This document shows positions 8,141-17,016 of a stretch of DNA of 56,220 nucleotides, one piece after another (position 1 is the first letter of the stretch; each line of letters begins with the position of its first letter). Made by a program: the position numbers and the translations under genes. The notes below the pieces were generated by a model, which saw nothing but the letters and a program-made list of their open reading frames with translations, was not told the origin of the DNA and did not search any database. This stretch comes from Candidatus Nanopelagicaceae bacterium (GTDB lineage Bacteria > Actinomycetota > Actinomycetes > Nanopelagicales > Nanopelagicaceae): positions 1-56,220 of the forward strand of contig VEQF01000006.1 of NCBI GenBank assembly GCA_018883365.1, read 5' to 3'.

Positions 8141-9241
8141 GTGGCGCAATTGCTTTCCGATCTCTCGCAGTCGATCTTTGCCACCCTCGGAGTTGAGGGA
8201 GCCAATAACACACTCGGAATTTCGGCCAATCCGGGACAGCGTGAATGCGTCTTGTTAGTTGATGGCATGGGAAGAAATGCAATTGAACTTTGTAAGAAAG
8301 AGTTAGCGGTCTTTTCGCAGCTGAATGATTTAGAAATTTTGCAAGCAACTTTTCCTTCGACTACATCGACCAGTCTTACATCATTTGGAACAGGTGCTGC
8401 GGTCGGTGTTCATGGCATGGTCGGCTACACGATGAGGGTCCCACACAGTGGAAATCCAGAGCGATTGTTAAACGCACTTAAATGGGATGAACGGGTTGAT
8501 CCATTTATTTGGCAATCAGAAAAAACTTTATTTGAGAGAGCCCGCCAGCAAGGAATTTCAGTTTCGCACGTTGCTGCCAAACGTTACCAAGAAACCGGCT
8601 TTACTCGCGCGGCTTTACGCGGAGCAGATTACCTCGGTGCCAATCAAGTTGATGAGTTGGTTTCAAATGCGAAATCAGCTCTTTCAAAAAGCAAATCATT
8701 TGCCTACGTTTATATCAACGATGTCGATGACGCTTCACATCGCGAAGGTTTTGGTTCAGAGAGATTTTTTGCCGCGATGATTAAAGCTGCAGATTTGATA
8801 ACCAAATTAGTAGAGAATCTTCCAGCCGGAGCAAGGCTTTGGATTACTGCGGATCATGGAATGATAAATCGAGATGAGTATTGCGTATTAGGAAAAGGAA
8901 ATGATTTACTGAAAAATGTTGAGCTGCTTGGTGGCGAACCTCGAGTTCGTTATTTATATCTAAAAGAGGGATCCCTAGAAGAAACTAAGTCACAATGGCA
9001 GGAGTATTTTGGTGAAAAGGTTTTGCTGTTTTCACGAATCGAAGCGGTAAATCAAGGTTTCTTTGGCGGTCCCGTGACTGAACGCAATCTGGAACGAGTA
9101 GGGGATTTAATTGCCGTCGCGCAAGGCCAAATGATTTTGGTGGAACCTGAGCGTGAAGAGCTACAGCTTTCAATGGTTGGCCATCACGGCGGGATTACTC
9201 CGGCAGAAATTGAGATCCCACTTCTAGTGCATCAGAAGTAA
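8141..9241 (+). CDS. Alkaline phosphatase superfamily protein (nucleotide pyrophosphatase/phosphodiesterase-like)
   Basis: Metal-dependent phosphatase/phosphodiesterase fold. Seen: LLVDGMGRNA (first metal Asp), FPSTTSTSLTSFGTG (nucleophile Thr region), NDVDDASHREG and TADHGM (metal Asp/His) and a late GHHGG (metal His). About 366 aa. The start is uncertain: GTG 8141 begins MAQLLSDLSQ and has GGAAAG 8 nt upstream; longer in-frame starts overlap psuG. The 3' end faces sepH across 7 bp. Homologues beside sepH are common in actinobacteria, but their substrate is not known. No signal peptide is visible, so it is probably cytoplasmic. Confidence 0.82.
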   Translation: MAQLLSDLSQSIFATLGVEGANNTLGISANPGQRECVLLVDGMGRNAIELCKKELAVFSQLNDLEILQATFPSTTSTSLTSFGTGAAVGVHGMVGYTMRVPHSGNPERLLNALKWDERVDPFIWQSEKTLFERARQQGISVSHVAAKRYQETGFTRAALRGADYLGANQVDELVSNAKSALSKSKSFAYVYINDVDDASHREGFGSERFFAAMIKAADLITKLVENLPAGARLWITADHGMINRDEYCVLGKGNDLLKNVELLGGEPRVRYLYLKEGSLEETKSQWQEYFGEKVLLFSRIEAVNQGFFGGPVTERNLERVGDLIAVAQGQMILVEPEREELQLSMVGHHGGITPAEIEIPLLVHQK

Positions 9242-9248
9242 GGTGCTT

Positions 9249-10073
9249 TTAAAGTTCCTCTTCGGAATCATCTTTCTTTTTGCTGCGACCAAACATAATG
9301 TCATCCCAAGATGGAATGGAGATTCGACGAGTTACGCCATCTTTTTTCGCATCAGCCTCTAAATCTTTTGGATCTTTTCCAGGAGCTAACTCTTCCGCTC
9401 TTTCATCGACCATTGGATCGGTTCGGACCGCAACGAGTCGAGGTGGTTGTGGCGATTCACCTTCTGCGGGGAAGAGAACTCCATGATTGCTCATGCGATC
9501 ATTTTTCACAGTTTGCTTACTTGGAATCTCTTCGCCATTAATCCAACGTGCGCCATCATCTCTGGAAACAAAGCTTCGCTTATTAGGGTCAAATATCCAG
9601 CTAGCCTCTGACTGTCCCTCGCTTGATGGGTAAGTTAGAACTAAATGCCAAGTTCCATCTTCTAATCTCCAAGTGTTCCAAGAAACTTGATTCATATTAA
9701 CTCCACGTGGAGCTAAACGAAGAATTACCAACTCCGAAAGTGGAAGCGAGGCACCCTTAGGAGATGCCTTCAATGCTTGCTCGATAATCCAAGCTCGCTC
9801 CTGCATTATTGGGCTGGCGTAACGTTCGATTTTTTCTGTTGATAGTCCAGAAAGATTTGCAACATCAGAATAACTTTCACCAGAGCGCAGACGAGCTTGA
9901 ATCTCTTTAATGGAAAGTTTGGGTGAACTTTCAACGACTGGAGTTAGGCGTCGCTCATTTACTGAGGCTCTAAGTGAGTCACTAACGCGAACTAGAAATT
10001 TATTCCCATCATTGTCGGTCAGCTCTATGTGCTCACCGTCTTGAGTTCTTCCAACGACTCTTAATTCAGTCAC
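9249..10073 (-). CDS. sepH: SepH, FtsZ-binding cell division protein (DUF3071)
   Basis: Actinobacterial division protein that binds FtsZ and promotes Z-ring assembly. The N-terminal DUF3071 region (ELRVVGRTQDGEHIELTD through the helix-turn-helix-like SGESYSDVANLSGLSTEKIE, about residues 2-100) and the short conserved C-terminal motif SWDDIMFGRSKKK near the end are both present, joined by a low-complexity Pro/Glu-rich linker. Length about 274 aa. GTG 10073 is chosen because family members begin PELRVVG-like; TTG 10091 is an alternative. No strong Shine-Dalgarno is seen. Confidence 0.9.
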   Translation of the reverse strand: MTELRVVGRTQDGEHIELTDNDGNKFLVRVSDSLRASVNERRLTPVVESSPKLSIKEIQARLRSGESYSDVANLSGLSTEKIERYASPIMQERAWIIEQALKASPKGASLPLSELVILRLAPRGVNMNQVSWNTWRLEDGTWHLVLTYPSSEGQSEASWIFDPNKRSFVSRDDGARWINGEEIPSKQTVKNDRMSNHGVLFPAEGESPQPPRLVAVRTDPMVDERAEELAPGKDPKDLEADAKKDGVTRRISIPSWDDIMFGRSKKKDDSEEEL

Positions 10074-10119
10074 GGGGAAAGATTGCCACAACTAACCGCA
10101 TTTTCAGGGGAGCGAGGCC

Positions 10120-11334
10120 TTAGATTCTCGCAACTTTTGCACGCCAAACCTTTAGATATGGCAATAGCGAGAGTACGGCTATTGCCATACAACCTAATGG
10201 AACTATGAATGCGACAGAAGGTCCGTAATTGTCAATGATGTATCCAGTTAGCGCCGTTGGGATAGCTCCACCAAGATTCAATGCAGCAATCGCCCACGCC
10301 AGAACTTCAGTTTTTCGTTTTTCACTTACAGATCTCTCTGCGACCGCAAATCCCGCGGTTAACAGAGGGGCGATTGCCAATCCATTCATGAAGAGCACGA
10401 ACGCCATCACCATTAAATTACCTTCGAATAAAAAGGCGGCGAGCAAAATTGGGATAGTTAATGCGGTTAAGGCGAATAAAGAAATGATAAAACGTCGACC
10501 TTCACTCAACTTCCAATGGATGCTTCCGCTAACGAAGGCAGAAATTCCAGAGCTAAGCGACCAGATAGCAATAAAGAATCCACTGTATTCGCGAATTCCG
10601 AATTTATCTGAGTACCCAACAATTACTAGTCCAGTGGAGCTAAAAAAAGCTCCCGTCATCATTAAAGGAATAAAAAATGCCCTAACAAATTTATCTCTAA
10701 TGAGAAGTGAATGATCTTCGCCTGGCTCTCTTGGGTGTGCAGGTGGTTGAGTTTTTCCTTGCAGCAAGAAAATAATCGCGCCAACTGCTAGAAAACCCAT
10801 CGCAGCAAAGATTGCGGCTGCCGGAAAGAAGTAAGAGGCAACCAAGGTTGCAATCACGGGTCCGCTAGTAAAAATCACTTCATCAACAAGAGCCTCAAAT
10901 GAATAAGCAGTATCGATGAGTTTTCGATCTTCGCCAATTGCATGTATCCAACGCCTACGAACCATCTGCCCTGAGCCAATTACAAATGCTTCAAAAATCA
11001 TGGCGCAGAGAAACCAACTCCATGTAGGAGCATCGCTCTTAACCAGATATACAAATAGACCTAGGAAAATCAGATGGATCGGGGCGGTTATTGAAAGCAC
11101 GCGGTTTTGACCGAATTGGTCTGCAGCGCGTGACCAAAGTGGTGTTGCAACAGCCAGCACCACAGAAGCAAACATTGAGAGAGCTCCGGCGAGGGCGTAT
11201 GAGTCGGTTTCGGATACGACAAAGAGAACAATTGCAAGATAAAGCATGGAAATTGGCATTCGCAAAATGAAACCGGCGAATGAAAAGCGCCAACCTCCAG
11301 GCACCGCAAATAAGCGTTTGTAGGAGGTGAGCAT
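10120..11334 (-). CDS. Major facilitator superfamily transporter
   Basis: About 404 aa with roughly twelve hydrophobic helices in two halves separated by a polar loop (QGKTQPPAHPREPGEDH, about residue 195), the usual MFS shape. A short cytoplasmic loop PLWSRAADQFGQNRVLS after helix 2 resembles the MFS loop 2-3 signature. The substrate cannot be assigned; drug or metabolite efflux is the usual automatic guess. It is transcribed as a single gene: upstream it diverges from an inositol-phosphatase gene over 84 bp, and sepH follows downstream after 46 bp. Confidence 0.83.
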   Translation of the reverse strand: MLTSYKRLFAVPGGWRFSFAGFILRMPISMLYLAIVLFVVSETDSYALAGALSMFASVVLAVATPLWSRAADQFGQNRVLSITAPIHLIFLGLFVYLVKSDAPTWSWFLCAMIFEAFVIGSGQMVRRRWIHAIGEDRKLIDTAYSFEALVDEVIFTSGPVIATLVASYFFPAAAIFAAMGFLAVGAIIFLLQGKTQPPAHPREPGEDHSLLIRDKFVRAFFIPLMMTGAFFSSTGLVIVGYSDKFGIREYSGFFIAIWSLSSGISAFVSGSIHWKLSEGRRFIISLFALTALTIPILLAAFLFEGNLMVMAFVLFMNGLAIAPLLTAGFAVAERSVSEKRKTEVLAWAIAALNLGGAIPTALTGYIIDNYGPSVAFIVPLGCMAIAVLSLLPYLKVWRAKVARI

Positions 11335-11340
11335 GTTAGG

Positions 11341-11346
11341 AGTCTA
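11341..11346 (-). promoter_or_regulatory. Putative -10 element of the MFS gene (leaderless)
   Basis: On the minus strand TAGACT is followed by exactly 6 nt (CCTAAC) and the ATG at 11334. No ribosome binding site lies between them. Confidence 0.55.
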
Positions 11347-11418
11347 CTTGAGCCTAGCTTTTATGCCCTCCAAAGTGAGTTCTATCTAACTTTGTAGAGC
11401 CTGTGCTTAGATGAGGCC

Positions 11419-12189
11419 ATGGATGTTGCAACAGAGTTATTGGAAATTGCCGAACGCATCGCCTTGCAAGCTGGTGAGTTGCTAAAGAATCGCCCTTCGA
11501 AATTTGAACTTGATGAGAAAAGTGGCGTCCTAGATTTCGCTACTCAAATGGATCATGAAAGTGAGAAATTGATTGTCGGTGAGATTTTAAAGGCAAGACC
11601 CAATGATGGATTGTTGGGAGAAGAGGGAGCTAACAAAGAAAGTAAATCTGGAATTACTTGGGTGATTGATCCAATCGATGGCACTGTTAATTATCTTTAC
11701 GACCTTCCAGGTTGGTGCATCAGCATTGCAGCGAAAGATGAAAATGGCGGATTGATTGGTGTTGTGTACTCGCCATCTACAAACTCTCTTTGGAAGGCAA
11801 AGCGTGGCGGAGGAGCTTTTTTAAATAACTCACCAATTAGATGTAACGAACCGGTACAGCTCAATCGAGCACTCGTTGGCTCCGGATTCGCCTACGACAT
11901 TGAGCGCAGAAAAGTTCAGGCGGAGTTCATGGCACGTTTTCTGCCTGAGATAAGAGATCTACGTCGCTTGGGAGCATGTGCGGTTGATATTTGCCATGTG
12001 GCAAGCGGTTCTTTAGATGCATTTTTTGAAGCTGGGGTAAATGAGTGGGACTACGCCGCCGCTGGGCTCATTGCAGCAGAGGCGGGCGCAAAAGTGACCA
12101 TCAAATCCGGAATCTGGAACGGGCAAAAACATCAGGTTCTAGCCGCCGGTCCGAGCCTGCATGCAGCCATCGAAGCCCTCCTCAGCTAG
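11419..12189 (+). CDS. Inositol monophosphatase family protein
   Basis: Mg-dependent phosphatase of the IMPase/FBPase superfamily, 256 aa. The metal-site motifs are intact: GEEG (about residue 71), WVIDPIDGTVNY (about 85-96) and NEWDYAAAGLIAAEAG (about 207-222). Possible substrates are inositol phosphate, histidinol phosphate or a related sugar phosphate; sequence does not decide. The rplS gene follows 130 bp later; trmD, often found before rplS, is not here. Confidence 0.9.
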   Translation: MDVATELLEIAERIALQAGELLKNRPSKFELDEKSGVLDFATQMDHESEKLIVGEILKARPNDGLLGEEGANKESKSGITWVIDPIDGTVNYLYDLPGWCISIAAKDENGGLIGVVYSPSTNSLWKAKRGGGAFLNNSPIRCNEPVQLNRALVGSGFAYDIERRKVQAEFMARFLPEIRDLRRLGACAVDICHVASGSLDAFFEAGVNEWDYAAAGLIAAEAGAKVTIKSGIWNGQKHQVLAAGPSLHAAIEALLS

Positions 12190-12322
12190 CTCGCGCTGGC
12201 TGGATAAGCGTGATTTAGCGGTTGGGGAGCTTGTGTGGCAAGATACCGCCGTTATTGAGCGTAAAGCCCCAATATCTCTTTTAAGTGACCATACCTTTTA
12301 GTACAGATTGTTAGGACAAATG

Positions 12323-12820
12323 ATGAACGTGCTCGATGCGGTTGATTCCGTCACACTCCGTAAGGATCTACCAACCTTCCGCCCTGGCGATGAACTTAAG
12401 GTTCACGTTCGCGTTATCGAAGGTAACAAGAGCCGTATTCAGGTTTTCCAAGGTCTAGTAATCGCTCGCCAGGGTTCTGGCGCACGCGAAACATTCACAA
12501 TTCGCAAAATTTCTTATGGTGTTGGCGTGGAGAGAATTTTCCCAGTCCATGCACCGGTTATTGAAAAAATTGAACTAGTTCGCAAGGGCGAGGTTCGTCG
12601 CGCCAAGCTTTATTACCTTCGTGAGCTTCGCGGTAAGGCTGCAAAGATTCGTGAGCGTCGTGGGGCAGAAGATCTAGAAGCGGTCTACTCAGCTCCAGCT
12701 CCGGTAGAAGAGAGGGCAGTAGTAGAAACCCCTGCCGCTGTTGAAGAGCAGGTTTCAGAGGTTGCAGCAACTACTGAAGCAGTTGCAGAAGAAACAACAA
12801 CTGACGAAGCAAAGTCTTAA
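12323..12820 (+). CDS. rplS: 50S ribosomal protein L19 with a long acidic C-terminal tail
   Basis: L19 lies at the 30S-50S interface. The core ([10 protein letters not shown]..., [70 protein letters not shown]) fills residues 1-114 and matches the whole usual protein. It then continues about 51 residues in a Glu/Ala/Val/Thr-rich, nearly Lys-free tail ending [11 protein letters not shown] 12323 is preferred: AGGA lies 6 nt upstream; ATG 12320 is immediately before it. A TACCTT hexamer near 12294 could be its -10 element. lepB and rnhB follow, as in other actinobacteria. Confidence 0.95.
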   Translation: MNVLDAVDSVTLRKDLPTFRPGDELKVHVRVIEGNKSRIQVFQGLVIARQGSGARETFTIRKISYGVGVERIFPVHAPVIEKIELVRKGEVRRAKLYYLRELRGKAAKIRERRGAEDLEAVYSAPAPVEERAVVETPAAVEEQVSEVAATTEAVAEETTTDEAKS

Positions 12821-12856
12821 TCTCGACCTAAACCGGTCGAAATAAAGGTCCTTTCA

Positions 12857-13537
12857 ATGTTTGCAAAGGCCAAGAGATCAACGCTTCGTGAACTACCAAT
12901 TTTGTTGGTATCGGCATTGATTCTCTCTGTCATCGTCAAAACATTTTTCGTCCAGTTTTTCTTCATCCCTTCAGGATCAATGGAAAACACTTTGCAGGTA
13001 AATGATCGTGTTGGAGTAAACAAGCTCGGGGCTCTTTTCAGCGACATTAAACGTGGAGAAGTTGTGGTGTTCCGCGATCCTGCAAATTGGCTAACAGCTC
13101 CTTATGATGACAAAACCGGTCTTTCCAAAGTTATTCGTGACTCTTTAGTTTTTGTAGGTGTCATGCCAGATCCAGCCAAGCAGTATTTGATTAAACGTGT
13201 AATCGGAGTGGGCGGAGATCGTGTCGTTTGCTGCAACGCAGAAGGCAAACTCGAAGTAAATGGCGTGGCTGTAAATGAGCCATATATTTACGCGGGAGAT
13301 AAACCATCTGATTCCAACTTCGATGTGAAGGTGCCAAAGGGATTTATTTGGGTAATGGGAGATCATCGCGGCGCTAGTGCAGATTCAAGATTCCACACCG
13401 ATGATCCGAACAAGGGAATGGTTCCTTTAGACAAGGTAACCGGAAGAGCTTTAGTTGTAGTTTGGCCACTTAAAAACGCGACCATTCTCGATGTCGGAAA
13501 AGATCTCTCAGAGATTCCCGTTAAAAAGGCCTCTTAA
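12857..13537 (+). CDS. lepB: Signal peptidase I
   Basis: Membrane-anchored serine protease that removes Sec/Tat signal peptides. One N-terminal transmembrane helix (ILLVSALILSVIVKTFFVQF, about residues 14-33) precedes the catalytic Ser box IPSGSMENTL; the general-base Lys is in YLIKRVIGVGGDRV, and the late WVMGDHRGASADSR box is present. 226 aa. It lies 36 bp after rplS with a modest AAAGGT ribosome binding site and 24 bp before rnhB, so all three are probably one transcription unit. Confidence 0.95.
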   Translation: MFAKAKRSTLRELPILLVSALILSVIVKTFFVQFFFIPSGSMENTLQVNDRVGVNKLGALFSDIKRGEVVVFRDPANWLTAPYDDKTGLSKVIRDSLVFVGVMPDPAKQYLIKRVIGVGGDRVVCCNAEGKLEVNGVAVNEPYIYAGDKPSDSNFDVKVPKGFIWVMGDHRGASADSRFHTDDPNKGMVPLDKVTGRALVVVWPLKNATILDVGKDLSEIPVKKAS

Positions 13538-13561
13538 AAATTTAATGACTGCATACGAGTC

Positions 13562-14164
13562 ATGATTGAAGAAAAGCTTATTGCTGCAGGCATCAATTCA
13601 ATTGCAGGAGTCGATGAAGCTGGGCGAGGAGCATGTGCAGGTCCACTTGTAGTTGCAGCGGTCGTTTTGCAAGACCCCAAGTCGGAAAAACTTTCTCAAG
13701 TGCGAGATTCAAAAGAGCTTACGGAAAAGAAAAGAGAGTTCCTTTACGAGGTAATCAAGGCAGAGGCAGCCGCATATTCAATTATTGAAATCACCCCAAA
13801 AGAAATAGATCAAACAGGGCTGCATAAATCCAATCTTGAGGGGATGCGAAGGGCAATAAATGCTCTTGATTTACTTCCGCAATACATTCTCACAGATGGT
13901 TATGAAATTGATGGAATGCCCGCCCCGTCACTTGCAGTTTGGAAAGGTGACCAAGTTGCAATTTCCATCTCGGCAGCATCAATTTTGGCGAAGGTTTATC
14001 GAGATCGAAAAATGAAAGAGTTAGATTTGCTGTATCCCGGTTATGGATTAGGAAAACATAAAGGCTATGTAACCCGTAGCCATATGGATGGCTTAAACAA
14101 ACTGGGTGTAACCGATATTCACCGACACTCCTATGCAAACATCGCCGCTCTTATCAACAGTTAG
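13562..14164 (+). CDS. rnhB: Ribonuclease HII
   Basis: Removes RNA from RNA:DNA hybrids and ribonucleotides misinserted in DNA. The catalytic block GVDEAGRGACAGPLV supplies the first Asp-Glu pair (about residues 19-20). The later Asp sits in ILTDGYEI, and the last acidic residue is expected near SILAKVYRDRKM. 200 aa, full length. It sits between lepB and yraN in the order conserved in actinobacteria. Confidence 0.95.
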   Translation: MIEEKLIAAGINSIAGVDEAGRGACAGPLVVAAVVLQDPKSEKLSQVRDSKELTEKKREFLYEVIKAEAAAYSIIEITPKEIDQTGLHKSNLEGMRRAINALDLLPQYILTDGYEIDGMPAPSLAVWKGDQVAISISAASILAKVYRDRKMKELDLLYPGYGLGKHKGYVTRSHMDGLNKLGVTDIHRHSYANIAALINS

Positions 14165-14213
14165 AGATATCCACACTTAATTAATTTCTTATTCACCGCT
14201 AGAGAAATGAATC

Positions 14214-14219
14214 TAGTTT
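14214..14219 (+). promoter_or_regulatory. Putative -10 element of the yraN-yifB-dprA-era unit (leaderless)
   Basis: TAGTTT is followed by exactly 6 nt and the yraN ATG. A weak -35-like TTCACC lies 16 nt further upstream (14192-14197). The gap after rnhB (61 bp) thus carries a promoter, splitting the gene string into two transcription units. Confidence 0.5.
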
Positions 14220-14225
14220 GCCGTC

Positions 14226-14594
14226 ATGGCTTTAAATCAAAGTGCGGCTGAGCTTGGCAAAATCGGAGAAAAAGCAACCGAGAATTACCTCCTAACTAAG
14301 GGTTATCAAATACTTGATCGCAATTGGCGCATCAAGGATGGAGAAATCGATCTTGTAGCGCTTTCCCGCGAACAAGTGATCGTATTTGTTGAGGTAAAGA
14401 CCAGATCCAACAACAACTACGGCGAGCCACTAGAGGCGATTAATTCCCAGAAGTTACGGCGGATGCAGCGGTTAGCTTTAGCCTGGTTGGCAACGAATCA
14501 AAAGCTGGGCGCTAATTATCGAATCGATGTCTCTGGAGTACTGCTGGGGCGTTCAGGTGAATTAAGTATCGATTATCGGACCGGAATCTTATGA
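14226..14594 (+). CDS. YraN family (UPF0102) putative endonuclease-fold protein
   Basis: 122-aa protein with the restriction-endonuclease-like fold. The active-site-like residues are visible as ILDRNWRIKDGEIDLVAL followed by IVFVEVKTRS (D and ExK of the PD-(D/E)xK pattern). The molecular role of the family is not settled; it is commonly linked to recombination or DNA processing because of its neighbours. Its stop codon overlaps the yifB start by 4 nt (ATGA), indicating translational coupling. Confidence 0.92.
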   Translation: MALNQSAAELGKIGEKATENYLLTKGYQILDRNWRIKDGEIDLVALSREQVIVFVEVKTRSNNNYGEPLEAINSQKLRRMQRLALAWLATNQKLGANYRIDVSGVLLGRSGELSIDYRTGIL

Positions 14595-16126
14595 GCGTAG
14601 CGGTTACAAAATCAGTCTCGCTTCAAGGAATAGATGGAGAGATAGTTGAAATTGAGGCAGATGTTGCCAAAGGTTTACCTGGTTATTTGCTCCTGGGATT
14701 GCCTGATGCGGCGTTAAATGAGTCTCGAGATCGGATTAGATCAGCTGTAGTTAACTCAGGTTTACATTGGCCACAAAACAAAATTACGGTCTCGATGTCG
14801 CCAGCATGGCTACCAAAAAGTGGATCTGGGTTTGATTTACCAATCAGCATGGCAATTCTGACCGCCAGCGGTCAGTTAAATCCAAATCAAATCGATAACA
14901 CCTTGTTCATTGGAGAGCTTTCGTTAGAGGGATTTTTGCGGCCAATTCGAGGAATTATCCCGATGTTAATTGCAGCAATGAAAAATGGAATTACCCGTGC
15001 CTTAGTTCCAGAGGCAAACCAGGCCGAGGCATCGTTAGTTGAGGGAATTGAGATTTATTCGGCTAATAATCTCGCTCAAGTCATACGCGGAATCAATGGC
15101 CAAGAAACGTTGCAAAAAGTTTTAGAGGTGGGTTTTTCTCAATCGGAAAACCATTTAGACATCTCACAAGTCGCAGGACAACAAATGGCAAAGTTTGGAT
15201 TAGAGGTTGCCGCAACCGGCGGACATCATCTTTTGATGATCGGACCACCTGGAACCGGTAAAACAATGTTGGCGGAGAGAATTCCCAGCATCCTGCCGCA
15301 ATTGGATAACTCTCAAGCTAGAGAGGTGGCTGCAATTCATTCAGTTGCTGGAACTCTAGCTAACAGGTTAGGCAACAAAAATGGATTTGATAAGACGCCA
15401 CCGTTTATTGCACCTCATCACACCACTACCACCGTTGCAATGGTGGGTGGAGGCGGAAAGGTAATTCGACCTGGAGCCTGCTCGCTTGCCCATCATGGTG
15501 TGTTGTTCATCGATGAAGCTCCAGAGTGCGGAGTTGGGATCTTGGATTCATTACGCCAGCCGCTGGAGTCTGGCATTGTTGAAATAACTCGCGCAATTGG
15601 AACTTTGCATTTCCCAGCTCGGTTCATGTTGGTTTTAGCGGCAAATCCTTGTCCCTGCGGGAAATTTTCCGGTAAGGGAAGGGGATGTCAATGCACATCC
15701 CTTCAAGTGCGTCGCTATCTAAATCGACTTTCAGGTCCGCTATTGGATCGCATTGATCTGCGACTTAAAGTTGAGACTCCATCACGATTAGAGCTTGCAG
15801 ATACTAACGATCGGGAGTCGAGCGGGACGGTTCGTGCTCGCGTTGAGATGGCACAAAGCATTGCAAGAGAACGTTTTTCCGATTTCCCATTTAAATTGAA
15901 CTCGCAAATTCCATCAGAATTACTGCGTACCAAATTCAAAGCAGAACCCAAGGTCATGGCGGCATTGCATAACATGATCGATCGCGAAGAGATTTCGGCG
16001 CGGGGTTTTCATAAATTGCTTCGAATTTGTTGGACCATTGCTGATTTGAGGCAGGTTGGGATTCCTCGTACCACTGAACTAGAAACAGCTTTAGAACTGC
16101 GAACTGCGAATGAGATTGCAGCATGA
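14591..16126 (+). CDS. YifB/ComM family Mg-chelatase-like AAA ATPase
   Basis: Hexameric AAA+ ATPase related to ComM, a branch-migration helicase used in natural transformation in Gram-negative bacteria. An N-terminal Lon-protease-like domain (residues 1-170, GLPGYLLLGLPDAALNESRD) is followed by Walker A GPPGTGKTMLAERIP (about 218-232), Walker B VLFIDEAPE, and a four-Cys element CPCGKFSGKGRGCQC. 511 aa. It overlaps yraN and dprA by 4 nt each. Whether this organism is competent cannot be read here, but yifB plus dprA is the usual DNA-uptake-associated pair. Confidence 0.93.
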   Translation: MSVAVTKSVSLQGIDGEIVEIEADVAKGLPGYLLLGLPDAALNESRDRIRSAVVNSGLHWPQNKITVSMSPAWLPKSGSGFDLPISMAILTASGQLNPNQIDNTLFIGELSLEGFLRPIRGIIPMLIAAMKNGITRALVPEANQAEASLVEGIEIYSANNLAQVIRGINGQETLQKVLEVGFSQSENHLDISQVAGQQMAKFGLEVAATGGHHLLMIGPPGTGKTMLAERIPSILPQLDNSQAREVAAIHSVAGTLANRLGNKNGFDKTPPFIAPHHTTTTVAMVGGGGKVIRPGACSLAHHGVLFIDEAPECGVGILDSLRQPLESGIVEITRAIGTLHFPARFMLVLAANPCPCGKFSGKGRGCQCTSLQVRRYLNRLSGPLLDRIDLRLKVETPSRLELADTNDRESSGTVRARVEMAQSIARERFSDFPFKLNSQIPSELLRTKFKAEPKVMAALHNMIDREEISARGFHKLLRICWTIADLRQVGIPRTTELETALELRTANEIAA

Positions 16127-17016
16127 GCGAAAATGCAAAACTAATTCTATTTTCTGCAATAGAAGGAGGCTCCAAATTCTGGTTCTCTGAGTTGCAGCGC
16201 CTTGGAGCTGATGAGCTGCTCCGGCGAATAATCGACAACGTTTATAGTTCACAAAGAAAATCCGCCGACCGGATAAGAGAAAAGATACTTTCAACGACAA
16301 GTGAGACTCTAGCCGAAGAAATTGAACGTTGCGGAGGTCGTTTCATCACCGCCGAGTCCGAAGAGTGGCCCATTGCCTTAAATGATTTAGCTGCGCCGCC
16401 AATCGGTTTAATAATTAAAGGAAAGTCTCTTAGGAATAATTCAGTCTCCATTGTCGGGACGAGAAATCCCACTACATATGGTGCGCGGATTGCAAGTGAG
16501 TTTGCTGCGGGATTTGCTGATCGCGAATGGTGTGTAGTTAGCGGTGGTGCATATGGAATAGATACTCACGCACATCGTGGTGCAATTGCTGCCGAAGGGA
16601 TAACAGTTGCGGTTCTTGGCTCTGGAGTATCAGTTAACTACCCGGCGGGTAATGAGCGATTATTTAGTGAGATTACCGAATCTGGTTCTTTAATTTCTGA
16701 AGTCATGCCGTTCGAGAAGGCCAGACCAGAAAGGTTTCTAACTAGAAATCGAATCATTGCCGCATTGACTAAAGGCACCATAATTGTCGAAGCGGCCTTT
16801 AGAAGTGGTTCTTTGCGCACCGCCCGAGATGCTGCGGAGATATATCGCACCGTTATGGCGGTTCCCGGACCTATTACCTCGCCGACCAGTGATGGTTGTC
16901 ATCGATTAATTGGCGAGAGATGCGCCGAAATTGTCACATCGGTGAGTGATGCGATGGAACTTTTGATGCCATTGGCACCAACAATTGATAGTACCCTTAG
17001 AGGTGATGAGTCATAA
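16123..17016 (+). CDS. dprA: DprA (DNA-processing protein A), short form
   Basis: Loads RecA on incoming single-stranded DNA. The Rossmann-like core is complete: SIVGTRNPTTYG, VVSGGAYGIDTHAHRGAI, VAVLGSGVSVNYPAGN, FLTRNRIIAALT and EAAFRSGSLRTARDAAE. At 297 aa it ends soon after GPITSPTSDGCHRLI and seems to lack the C-terminal winged-helix domain found in longer homologues. It overlaps yifB by 4 nt and era by about 11 nt. Confidence 0.93.
   Translation: MSENAKLILFSAIEGGSKFWFSELQRLGADELLRRIIDNVYSSQRKSADRIREKILSTTSETLAEEIERCGGRFITAESEEWPIALNDLAAPPIGLIIKGKSLRNNSVSIVGTRNPTTYGARIASEFAAGFADREWCVVSGGAYGIDTHAHRGAIAAEGITVAVLGSGVSVNYPAGNERLFSEITESGSLISEVMPFEKARPERFLTRNRIIAALTKGTIIVEAAFRSGSLRTARDAAEIYRTVMAVPGPITSPTSDGCHRLIGERCAEIVTSVSDAMELLMPLAPTIDSTLRGDES

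Noticed and set aside
12190-12322. Possible ribosomal-protein autoregulatory leader before rplS (TTGGGG ... CCCCAA and GCGGT ... ACCGC pairings)
   Set aside because: The pairings are short with bulges, and the likely TACCTT -10 element would start transcription downstream of them. Not strong enough to call.
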